In this document: one piece after another, positions 18,370-26,845 of the stretch | How the letters are laid out: the number at the start of each line of letters is the position of its first letter | How positions within the stretch are numbered: position 1 is the stretch's first letter | Assembly (NCBI GenBank): GCA_018651345.1 | Contig: JABIEF010000045.1 | Coordinates: 1-32,294, forward strand | Direction: 5' to 3' | DNA: 32,294 bases | Source of the DNA: Rhodobiaceae bacterium | GTDB taxonomy: Bacteria > Pseudomonadota > Alphaproteobacteria > Rhizobiales > TMED25 | Program-made: the position numbers and the translations under genes | Notes under the pieces: generated by a model | What the model was told of the DNA's origin: nothing | What the model saw: the letters and a program-made list of their open reading frames with translations, nothing else | Database searches by the model: none

Positions 18370-18392
18370 TAAAAGTATACTTTATACTTTTA
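18370..18392. promoter_or_regulatory. Candidate operator palindrome in the rnd / NDUFA9-like divergent region
   Basis: TAAAAGTATA-CTT-TATACTTTTA perfect 10-bp arms; further AAAAGTAT-like half sites flank it. Confidence 0.35.
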
Positions 18393-18559
18393 AAGTATTT
18401 TATTATATAGCTATTAATATAATTTTAATTATAACTGAATAATTGAATAAAGACATTGTTTGATTATGAATTTTTCTATAATTATTTTTAAGCTGATTAG
18501 TTTTGAAATAAAATAATATTTTTTACTGCTTATAATTTAATTAAATAGGAAATTGTATA

Positions 18560-19519
18560 ATTACATTACCATCTAATAATAGTAAAATCGTAACAATATT
18601 TGGCGGATCAGGTTTTGTGGGACGACACATTGCTTCTACATTATTAAAGAAAGGCTATCGCCTAAGAGTTGCTGTTAGAAGGCCAGAGTTATGTGGGCAT
18701 TTACAAACATCAGGCGTAGCAGGACAAATTCAATTTGTTCAAGCTAACTTGCGTTATCCAGAATCTGTTGAACAGGCTATTTTGGGATCTGATGTTGTTA
18801 TAAATTCTATTGGCTTGTTATTTGAGAAAGGTAGTCAGAATTTTAATAATATTCATAAACACGGCCCTGGGTTAATAGCAAATTTATGTACCAAAAATAA
18901 AGTTAAAAAATTAATTCATATATCAGCAATTGGATCTGACGCAACATCAACATCTAAATATGCCAGAACAAAAGCTGAAGGAGAAAATGAACTATTAGAA
19001 GAAAAAAAAGATTCTATTATCATAAGGCCGTCAGTTGTTTATGGTCCTGATGATAATTTTTTTAATCAATTTGCAAAAATCATTTCAATTTCACCCCTGT
19101 TTCCGTTATTTGGTGGAGGAAATACAAAATTTCAACCTATTTATGTAGCGGATCTCGCCAATGCGATTGCTAAGATTGTTGAAGATAACAAGGGTAAGCA
19201 AATATTTGAGATAGGTGGAAATGAAATATATTCTTTTAAAGAAATAATAGAATTTATATCGTTAACAATTAAGAAAAAAATAATTGTACTACCTGTTCCT
19301 TCTAATATATCAAAGTCCATCGCTTTTTTTATGATGTTGTTACCCCGACCATTATTAACGCCAGACCAGGTTGAGCTTTTAAAATATGACAATATTGTTG
19401 ATATAGAGTCAAATAATATAGGTAGATTAGGAGATTTAGGTATTGTCCCTAATTCTATTGAAACTATTGTTCCCTCATATATAGAACGCTTTTGCAAAGG
19501 TGGTAAATATAACTCATAA
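18560..19519 (+). CDS. NAD(P)-binding SDR, complex I NDUFA9-like
   Basis: KIVTIFGGSGFVGRHIASTLLKKGY Rossmann motif requires extension upstream of the listed GTG (18617). In-frame stop at 18542-18544 leaves only ATT (18560) or ATA (18557/18545) as possible starts. Confidence 0.82.
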   Translation: MTLPSNNSKIVTIFGGSGFVGRHIASTLLKKGYRLRVAVRRPELCGHLQTSGVAGQIQFVQANLRYPESVEQAILGSDVVINSIGLLFEKGSQNFNNIHKHGPGLIANLCTKNKVKKLIHISAIGSDATSTSKYARTKAEGENELLEEKKDSIIIRPSVVYGPDDNFFNQFAKIISISPLFPLFGGGNTKFQPIYVADLANAIAKIVEDNKGKQIFEIGGNEIYSFKEIIEFISLTIKKKIIVLPVPSNISKSIAFFMMLLPRPLLTPDQVELLKYDNIVDIESNNIGRLGDLGIVPNSIETIVPSYIERFCKGGKYNS

Positions 19520-19528
19520 CTATAATAT

Positions 19529-20326
19529 CTACGTATAGATTATGTAAAAAATAACAAGACTTATTGCTATTCTATATATAACAAAAGGGATTACATTAAA
19601 TTTTTCTATTATAGTTAGAATGATTCTTATTGAATATAGAGAAAATAGAAATGATAATAATAAGGCAAGGATTATATGGAATATAAATACCATGTCGTTC
19701 GTTTGCATTAATTTAGTTGCCATATAAAGTCCAGCGGAAAGAATTATTGGCAATGACATCACGATAGCAATTTTCGCAGATACTATTCTATTTAAACCCA
19801 TTGCCCTTGATGTTGTAAAGCAAATTCCTGATCTACTAACTCCAGGTATTAGAGATAATATTTGAAATAAGCCAATAATAAAAAAATGCTTAGATTTGAT
19901 TATATTCTCATTTTTATGGAAATAATTTCGGTCGCTTAATAGTAGTAGCAATGCAAAAATTAAATTTACCCAACCAATTAACTCCAAATTATCTCTTAAT
20001 TTATCAATATAACCAGTCTTTACTAAAATAAAACCAATTATTAGAGTTGGTATGGAAGCAATCAAAATAATATAAAAATATTTATAAGTACTAATAGAAT
20101 CAATCTTTGAAGAATTATTTTTCACGGACAAAGAAAGTATATTTTTTTTTAAACATACAATAACAGCACATAAGGAACCAACGTGTAACGAAAGGTCCAT
20201 TAGAGGACCTTGGTCATCCCAATTACTCATTAGATGTACAATATTTAAATGCATTGACGAACTGACCGGGAAGAATTCAGTTAAACCTTGTACAAAAGAT
20301 AGAATAAATATTTGTTCAATAGGCAT
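19529..20326 (-). CDS. uppP: Undecaprenyl-diphosphatase
   Basis: QGLTEFFPVSSSMHL, IPGVSRSG, multiple TM: BacA/UppP signature. Confidence 0.95.
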   Translation of the reverse strand: MPIEQIFILSFVQGLTEFFPVSSSMHLNIVHLMSNWDDQGPLMDLSLHVGSLCAVIVCLKKNILSLSVKNNSSKIDSISTYKYFYIILIASIPTLIIGFILVKTGYIDKLRDNLELIGWVNLIFALLLLLSDRNYFHKNENIIKSKHFFIIGLFQILSLIPGVSRSGICFTTSRAMGLNRIVSAKIAIVMSLPIILSAGLYMATKLMQTNDMVFIFHIILALLLSFLFSLYSIRIILTIIEKFNVIPFVIYRIAISLVIFYIIYT

Positions 20327-20341
20327 TGGTAACTCTTTATC

Positions 20342-20379
20342 CTTATAATTATAAATAAAATTATATTTATAATTATAAG
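20342..20379. repeat. Perfect 16-bp inverted repeat in the uppP / GST divergent region
   Basis: CTTATAATTATAAATA-AAATTA-TATTTATAATTATAAG; both arms exact. Confidence 0.75.
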
Positions 20380-20444
20380 TAATTAATATATTATTTGTTA
20401 TACATTATACTAATGTAAATCGATGTACCAAAGATTACTATAAA

Positions 20445-21131
20445 ATGATTAAATTGTATCACTTTCCATTATGCCCCTTTAGCAGAAGAATTAGACTTCT
20501 TCTATCTGAGTCTAATCTTGATTTCGAGCTTTTGTATGAGATTCCATGGGACAGAAGGCCAGAGTTTTTAGCCCTGAATCCAGCTGGCACACTACCGGTC
20601 ATAATTGATGAGAATGATAAGAATATATCAGGTATATATTCTATTACTGAATATATAGAGGAAATATTATCATTAAATAAATCTAATTTTATTTTTGGAG
20701 ATATATATAATAAATCTGAAATAAGAAGAATCATGGAGTGGTTCGATGTTAAGTTTAACGCAGAAGTAACACAGTTAATACTAAAAGAAATGGTTAATAA
20801 ATTTTATATAAATAAATCCGATGGCGGTGGAAGCCCAAATATGGAAATTATAAGAATTGCCCAAGAGAATATGATTTATCATCTTGACTATATTTCGTAT
20901 TTATCTGAATCTAGAGGTTGGCTAGCAGGTGACAGAATATCAGAAGCAGATTTTGCAGTAGCAGCTCACCTATCCTGTTTGGATTATTTAAATAAGGTTC
21001 CGTGGGATAAAGCAGATAGTGTAAAAAATTGGTATGCTAGGATTAAATCAAGGCCATCTTTTTCAAATTTGCTAAAAGATGAATTGTCAGGTTTTATCAC
21101 TCCTGCTCATTACGCTGATTTAGATTTTTAA
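20445..21131 (+). CDS. Glutathione S-transferase family protein
   Basis: N-terminal LYHFPLCPFSRRIRLLLSE...LNPAGTLPVI; C-terminal SRGWLAGDRISEADFAVAAHLSCLDYL. Confidence 0.9.
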   Translation: MIKLYHFPLCPFSRRIRLLLSESNLDFELLYEIPWDRRPEFLALNPAGTLPVIIDENDKNISGIYSITEYIEEILSLNKSNFIFGDIYNKSEIRRIMEWFDVKFNAEVTQLILKEMVNKFYINKSDGGGSPNMEIIRIAQENMIYHLDYISYLSESRGWLAGDRISEADFAVAAHLSCLDYLNKVPWDKADSVKNWYARIKSRPSFSNLLKDELSGFITPAHYADLDF

Positions 21132-21146
21132 TTAAATGGGAATTTA

Positions 21147-22280
21147 ATGAATATAGCAGAGGAAATAGGAGAAAAAGCATTGGAAATAGGTTTCGATGAC
21201 TTCGGCTTTACAGATCTAACCACATCATCGGACATAAAAAACAATTTTTTATCATTTTTAGAAAAAGGTAATCACGGTGACATGCTGTGGTTAGAGAATA
21301 ATGTTGAAAGAAGGGTTGACCCCCTTGTTATGTGGGGAGAAGCCAAGACCGCCTTGGTTCTTGCTCAAAATTATGCACCTGATAATAATCCAATAGATAA
21401 TTTAAAGTTAAAAAATAGAGCAAATATATCTGTTTACGCCAGGGGTGATGACTATCATAAGGTTATAAAAAAGAAGTTAAAGAGTTTAGCTGGATGGATG
21501 GCCAGAGAATATAAAACGGAAGTCAAGGTATTTGTTGATACTGCGCCGATTATGGAAAAACCATTAGCACAATCGTCAGGTATTGGGTGGCAAGGGAAAC
21601 ATACAAATCTTGTAAGTAAGAATTACGGATCTTGGTTATTTTTAGGTGTAATATTAATTTCAATAAAGTTGCCAGTTAATGTTTCAGAAAATGATCATTG
21701 CGGCACATGCCAAGCATGTATTGATGTTTGTCCTACAAAAGCTTTCCCAAAGCCTTACCAGTTAGATGCTAGGAAATGCATATCCTATCTGACTATTGAA
21801 CATAAAGGACACATTCCTCTAAAATATCGAAGTGCTATCGGTAATAGAGTGTATGGTTGTGATGATTGCCTCGCTGTATGTCCGTGGAATAAATTTGCAA
21901 AAACAGCAAGAGAAAATAGATTAAGATCAAGAGAATTATTAAATATGCCGGAGTTATCGGGCTTTTTAGATTTTGATGATTTTCAATTTAGACAATTTTT
22001 TAGTGGGTCGCCAATAAAAAGAATTGGTAGAAATAAGTTTCTAAGAAATGTAATTATAGCAATTGGGAACTCTGGGCAAATAAGAAATATAGGTAAATTG
22101 AAAGAGAAATTAACAGATGAATCTTCTTTGGTAAGAGCAATGGCAGTTTGGGCTCTTAGTTGTTTAATGAACTTTGAGGATTTTAATAATTTAAAAAAAT
22201 CTTATTTTGCTGTTGAGGTAGATAAAAATGTTATAGAAGAATGGAAAATAGCATTTAACAAAAAGGGCTTTATTGGTTGA
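21147..22280 (+). CDS. queG: Epoxyqueuosine reductase
   Basis: Two ferredoxin clusters CGTCQACIDVCPTKAF and CDDCLAVCPWNKF; VDTAPIMEKPLAQSSGIGWQGKHTNL. Confidence 0.95.
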   Translation: MNIAEEIGEKALEIGFDDFGFTDLTTSSDIKNNFLSFLEKGNHGDMLWLENNVERRVDPLVMWGEAKTALVLAQNYAPDNNPIDNLKLKNRANISVYARGDDYHKVIKKKLKSLAGWMAREYKTEVKVFVDTAPIMEKPLAQSSGIGWQGKHTNLVSKNYGSWLFLGVILISIKLPVNVSENDHCGTCQACIDVCPTKAFPKPYQLDARKCISYLTIEHKGHIPLKYRSAIGNRVYGCDDCLAVCPWNKFAKTARENRLRSRELLNMPELSGFLDFDDFQFRQFFSGSPIKRIGRNKFLRNVIIAIGNSGQIRNIGKLKEKLTDESSLVRAMAVWALSCLMNFEDFNNLKKSYFAVEVDKNVIEEWKIAFNKKGFIG

Positions 22281-24313
22281 GCGATAAAAAAATATTTTGT
22301 TTTGGTCTTGGTTATACAGGTAAGAATATTTCAAGCTATATTGAAAAAAAATATGGATGGAGTGTATCTGGTACAAAAAGATCTAACGTTATTGGCGATA
22401 TAAATGTTTATCGCTATGATCCTAATAATGGAATAAAAAATATCAAGTTAGCATTAGAAAATGTAACTGATTTATTGATATCAATCGCCCCTAACTCAGA
22501 TGGTGATATTGTTTTACAAAATAATATCGAAGATATTAACAATCTTTGTCAAACAACGTTAAAAAGGATTATCTACTTATCGACAACTGCAGTCTATGGA
22601 AATTATAATGGTGACTGGATAGATGAAGATGCTAAATTAAATCCAAGCTCAAAAAGGGCAGTTAACAGAGTTTGTGCAGAGCAGCAATGGCTAGATATTG
22701 GTGAAAAATATAACATTAACGTTGATATATTGCGTTTATCCGGAATCTATGGTGTAGGGCGGAATCAAATAAATAATTTATTATCAGGGAATGCAAAAAG
22801 AGTAATTAAAGACGGACAAATTTTTAATAGAATTAATGTCGCTGATATATCGGTAATAGTCGATAGATTAATAGGTTCTGACTCACATGGTGATATTTAT
22901 AATATTTCTGATGATGAGCCTTGTCCACCTCAAGATGTTGTAGAGTATGCTGCAAATTTAATAGGAGTAAGTCCTCCGGTAGAAGTGCCATTTGATAGAT
23001 CAAATATGAGCGAAATGGCAAAAAGTTTTTACAGCGAATCTAAAAAGGTTTCAAACAGTAAAATAAAAGAAAAACTAAATATAGAGCTGATGTTCCCCAA
23101 TTATAGATACGGATTACATTCGGTTGTTGATATTAAAAATTTATATCCTAAAGCTATTAATATAATGCAGGTTGCTCCAGCTATAGATATTGGTGGGGCG
23201 GAACAAACCTGTGTTGAGATTTCATCAGCACTAAGTCAATCTGGGCTAAAATCATACTTAGCATCATCAAAAGGAAGATTGCTAAATGAATATAATGCAA
23301 CAGGGGGTGTTCACATAGATTTACCATTAAAAAATAAAAATCCATTTTCATTAATTAAAAATACATTTTCATTAATTCATTTCATTAAGAAGTATAATAT
23401 TAATATTATCCACGCAAGGAGCAGAGCACCAGCTTGGAGTGCATATTTGGCGTCTAAAATTATGAGATGCCAATTTATAACTACATACCATGGGATATAT
23501 GGTGAGAATAATATACTTAAAAGATTTTATAATTCTGTTATGGCAAGAGGGGATATCGTTATAGCAAATTCTGTATTTACGAAAAAAATAATTATGGAAC
23601 GCTACAATATCCCAGAATATAAAATATCTGTAATTCACAGAGGTGTAGACATAGAAAAATTTAATCGAAAAAACATAGATGTTAATCATATCAAGAATTT
23701 AATGTCTAATTGGAAGATAGATAAAGATACGTCAATAATTTTATTACCAGGTAGAGTAACGGAATGGAAAGGTCACAAAATTGCTTTAGAAGCTATTTCG
23801 CGCATAAAGAAGAATAATACTGGTAAATTTAAATTAATATTTACAGGAGATGATAAGAAGCACAAAAGCTATGTTGAGGAGTTAAAAGCACTAATTCGCG
23901 ATCTTAAATTAGAGGAGGAAGTTCTGTTTACTGGTCATTCAAATAATATCGAGAATATGCTCTATATTGCCGATGTAGTTTTATCAGTATCTGTTAAACC
24001 GGAGGCTTTTGGTAGAATTATAGCAGAGGCACAGTCTATGGGTAAGCCTGTAATAGCAACGGATATAGGGCCAGTACGTGAAATATTATCGATACCTTCT
24101 CAAGGAAAATTAATACAAAGAACCGGTTGGATTTTTAAAAAGAATGATATTGATGAGTTAGTTTCTTGTATTAATATGGCTCTGAAATTAGATGATCATG
24201 ACAAAATAATGATCTCTAATATAGCAAGAGACAATATGATATTGAATTTTACTACCAAGATAATGACAGAAAAAACAATAAGGATATACTCAAGTTTATT
24301 GGGTAGGAATTAA
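22277..24313 (+). CDS. Fused NAD-dependent epimerase/SDR (YeeZ-like) + GT4-family glycosyltransferase
   Basis: Residues about 1-290: FCFGLGYTGKNI, LSTTAVYGNYNGDWIDE. Residues about 295-678: MQVAPAIDIGGAEQTCVEIS, LLPGRVTEWKGH, SVKPEAFGRIIAEAQSMGKPVIA. TTG start overlaps the queG stop. Confidence 0.9.
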   Translation: MSDKKIFCFGLGYTGKNISSYIEKKYGWSVSGTKRSNVIGDINVYRYDPNNGIKNIKLALENVTDLLISIAPNSDGDIVLQNNIEDINNLCQTTLKRIIYLSTTAVYGNYNGDWIDEDAKLNPSSKRAVNRVCAEQQWLDIGEKYNINVDILRLSGIYGVGRNQINNLLSGNAKRVIKDGQIFNRINVADISVIVDRLIGSDSHGDIYNISDDEPCPPQDVVEYAANLIGVSPPVEVPFDRSNMSEMAKSFYSESKKVSNSKIKEKLNIELMFPNYRYGLHSVVDIKNLYPKAINIMQVAPAIDIGGAEQTCVEISSALSQSGLKSYLASSKGRLLNEYNATGGVHIDLPLKNKNPFSLIKNTFSLIHFIKKYNINIIHARSRAPAWSAYLASKIMRCQFITTYHGIYGENNILKRFYNSVMARGDIVIANSVFTKKIIMERYNIPEYKISVIHRGVDIEKFNRKNIDVNHIKNLMSNWKIDKDTSIILLPGRVTEWKGHKIALEAISRIKKNNTGKFKLIFTGDDKKHKSYVEELKALIRDLKLEEEVLFTGHSNNIENMLYIADVVLSVSVKPEAFGRIIAEAQSMGKPVIATDIGPVREILSIPSQGKLIQRTGWIFKKNDIDELVSCINMALKLDDHDKIMISNIARDNMILNFTTKIMTEKTIRIYSSLLGRN

Positions 24314-24318
24314 ATATA

Positions 24319-24341
24319 ATTGTTTAATTCTTATAAACAAT
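24319..24341 (+). terminator. Candidate hairpin downstream of the SDR-GT gene / upstream of infC
   Basis: ATTGTTTA-N7-TAAACAAT followed by a (TA)n tract. Confidence 0.35.
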
Positions 24342-24376
24342 ATATATATAATAAATAAATATAAAGGAGGATTACC

Positions 24377-24919
24377 ATAGTTAAAAAACCGCATGATGGT
24401 CTTAAAGAGCGAGAAGCTAAAGGGCCACGTATTAATGAGCAGATAGTAGCAACTGAGATACGTTTAATAGGGTCTGATAGTCAGAATTTTGGGCAGGTAA
24501 CAATAGAATTTGGTTTTGAAGAAGCTGAAAAAGTGGGTTTAGACTTAGTTGAAATATCCCCTAATTCCGATTTACCAGTTTGTAAAATAATGGACTATGG
24601 TAAATTCAAATACCAAGAACAAAAGAAAGCAGCAGAAGCAAGAAAAAAACAAAAAACTTTTGATGTTAAAGAAATAAAAATGAGACCTAATATAGACGTT
24701 CATGATTATGAAGTCAAAATGAAGAGCATGCGAAAGTTTTTAGATGTTGGTGATAAAGTAAAAATTTCACTAAGGTTTAGGGGACGTGAGATGTCTCACT
24801 CAGAACTTGGAATTAAATTGTTAAATAAAGTGAAAGCCGATATAGTTGATAACGCTAAGGTTGAGTTAGAGCCTAAGTTTGAGGGGCGCCAGATTATTAT
24901 GGTTTTAGCACCAAAATGA
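24377..24919 (+). CDS. infC: Translation initiation factor IF-3 with non-AUG (ATA) start
   Basis: [24 protein letters not shown]...[33 protein letters not shown]-domain lies upstream of the listed GTG (24533); AAGGAGG at 24364-24370 precedes ATT (24371) and ATA (24377); in-frame TAA at 24362. Confidence 0.95.
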   Translation: MVKKPHDGLKEREAKGPRINEQIVATEIRLIGSDSQNFGQVTIEFGFEEAEKVGLDLVEISPNSDLPVCKIMDYGKFKYQEQKKAAEARKKQKTFDVKEIKMRPNIDVHDYEVKMKSMRKFLDVGDKVKISLRFRGREMSHSELGIKLLNKVKADIVDNAKVELEPKFEGRQIIMVLAPK

Positions 24920-24977
24920 TACCTAATTATCTATTGATTGATGATTTTTGATTAAATTATAAATTTATATTTTTTTA

Positions 24978-25020
24978 GGTTGTAAAATACACTTACAACC
25001 CTTATAACTTTTTTGTTATA
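24978..25020 (+). promoter_or_regulatory. Candidate rpmI-rplT leader / terminator structure
   Basis: GGTTGTAA-N7-TTACAACC stem (24978-25000) followed by TATAAC-T6-GTTATA (25003-25020) in the infC-rpmI gap. Confidence 0.45.
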
Positions 25021-25088
25021 TGTATTAATGTCTATGACGTACCAGATTCAGAATAATTAGGTAATAAATTGATTTCGAGGAGTTAAAA

Positions 25089-25286
25089 ATGCCAAAGCTT
25101 AAGACAAAATCAGGAGCTAAAAAACGTTTTAAAATATCTAAATCTGGAAAGATAATGTGTGCGCAAGCAGGTAAACGTCACGGTATGATTAAACGTACGA
25201 ATAAATTTATACGTAATGCTAGAGGGATGTCCGTTCTATCGGTACCCGATCAAAAAATAGTTAGGCAATTTTTACCATATAGTTGA
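25089..25286 (+). CDS. rpmI: 50S ribosomal protein L35
   Basis: [22 protein letters not shown]...[18 protein letters not shown]. Confidence 0.97.
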   Translation: MPKLKTKSGAKKRFKISKSGKIMCAQAGKRHGMIKRTNKFIRNARGMSVLSVPDQKIVRQFLPYS

Positions 25287-25305
25287 TAAGATTTAAGGAA
25301 ATAAA

Positions 25306-25662
25306 ATGGCAAGAGTAAAAAGAGGTGTTACATCTCACGCAAGACACGCAAAAGTTATAGGTAATGCAAAAGGGTATTATGGTAGACGAAAAAATACTTT
25401 TCGCGTTGCAAAGCAAGCTGTCGAGAAGGCGGGCCAATATGCTTATCGTGATAGGAAGGTAAGAAAAAGAGATTTTAGAGGCCTTTGGATCCAAAGAATT
25501 AATGCTGCGGTTAGAGCAAATGGGCTAAAGTACTCAACATTTATTTATGGTTTAAATAAAGCAGGTATTGAAGTTGACAGAAAAGTGTTAGCCGATCTAG
25601 CTGTTAATGAACCCCAGGTATTTTCTGAAATTGTATCAAAAGTAGCTGTTGCACTTGGTTAA
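25306..25662 (+). CDS. rplT: 50S ribosomal protein L20
   Basis: [70 protein letters not shown]. Confidence 0.98.
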   Translation: MARVKRGVTSHARHAKVIGNAKGYYGRRKNTFRVAKQAVEKAGQYAYRDRKVRKRDFRGLWIQRINAAVRANGLKYSTFIYGLNKAGIEVDRKVLADLAVNEPQVFSEIVSKVAVALG

Positions 25663-25753
25663 TTGCAGTAAAGAAGTTAATAAATGCTATTGTTAATTAT
25701 CTGATCATCTAATACTATTATATATACTCAAGATATAAAATGAAAGTTATGGG

Positions 25754-26845
25754 ATGGGCAAAATACAGGATCTAATCATCCTTGAAAAAGATATAATAGA
25801 CAATATCGAAAAATCACTCAGTCTAAGCGATATAGAAAAAATTAGAATCTCATCTATGGGGAAAAAAGGTGCTGTTTCATTGCTAATGAGAGAGCTTGGT
25901 ACAATGTCACCAGAAGATAAAAAAGATTATGGCTCTAAGCTTAATAATTTAAAAAATGTGATTAACAATAAAATTAATGAAAAACAAACTATTCTAGAAG
26001 ATCTTGGAATAGAGAAATTGGTTGCTGATGAGAAGGTGGATATAACGCTACCACTTCAAAAAACTACACTTGAACTTGGTAGAATACATCCGGTAAGTCA
26101 AGTTATGGATGAAATATCTGAGATATTTTCTGATATGGGTTTTGCTATAGCCGAAGGACCAGATATTGAGGATGACTATCATAATTTTTCGGCTTTAAAT
26201 ATTCCAGAAAGTCATCCGGCACGTCAAATGGTCGATACTTTTTATCTCCCTTCCGATGATGAGAATAAGGCTCTAGTTTTAAGAACGCATACAAGCCCTG
26301 TTCAAATACGCACAATGATTTCAGAAAAACCACCTATTAGGATGATAGCTCCTGGCAGAACGTATCGTTCTGATTCTGATCAAACTCATACTCCAATGTT
26401 TCATCAAGTTGAAGGACTTGTGATTGATAATGATGCTAATATGGGACAGTTAAAATGGTGCCTAGAAGAATTTTGTAAGATATTTTTTGAAATTAATTCG
26501 ATAAATATGCGTTTTAGGCCTAGCTACTTTCCGTTTACAGAGCCCTCTCTAGAAGTTGATATAGGATGCAGTAAGGTAGGAAATGAATTAAAAATTGGAG
26601 GCAATGACCAATGGTTAGAAGTCTTAGGAAGCGGGATGGTACACCCTCAAGTTTTAAGAAATGTTAATCTAGATCCAGATGTATATAAAGGTTTTGCATT
26701 TGGAATGGGTATAGATCGTTTGGCAATGTTAAAGTATGGTATGTCTGATTTAAGGTCGTTTTTTGATGCAGATTTAAGATGGTTAAAACATTATGGATTT
26801 AAATGTCTTGATATTCCTTCGTTAAGTGGGGGCTTGAGTAAATGA
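25754..26845 (+). CDS. pheS: Phenylalanine-tRNA ligase alpha subunit
   Basis: HPVSQVMDEISEIFSDMGF, LLRTHTSPVQIR-like LRTHTSPVQIR, FRPSYFPFTEPSLEVDI, FAFGMGIDRLAMLKYG. Confidence 0.97.
   Translation: MGKIQDLIILEKDIIDNIEKSLSLSDIEKIRISSMGKKGAVSLLMRELGTMSPEDKKDYGSKLNNLKNVINNKINEKQTILEDLGIEKLVADEKVDITLPLQKTTLELGRIHPVSQVMDEISEIFSDMGFAIAEGPDIEDDYHNFSALNIPESHPARQMVDTFYLPSDDENKALVLRTHTSPVQIRTMISEKPPIRMIAPGRTYRSDSDQTHTPMFHQVEGLVIDNDANMGQLKWCLEEFCKIFFEINSINMRFRPSYFPFTEPSLEVDIGCSKVGNELKIGGNDQWLEVLGSGMVHPQVLRNVNLDPDVYKGFAFGMGIDRLAMLKYGMSDLRSFFDADLRWLKHYGFKCLDIPSLSGGLSK

Noticed and set aside
24341-24360. TA-rich tract before infC as a microsatellite repeat
   Set aside because: Short (about 10 nt of TA) and in line with AT-rich intergenic composition.
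25740-25775. Possible pheST leader peptide (MKVMGWAKYRI) overlapping the pheS start
   Set aside because: Contains no Phe codons and no clear terminator/antiterminator, so it does not resemble a pheM-type attenuator.
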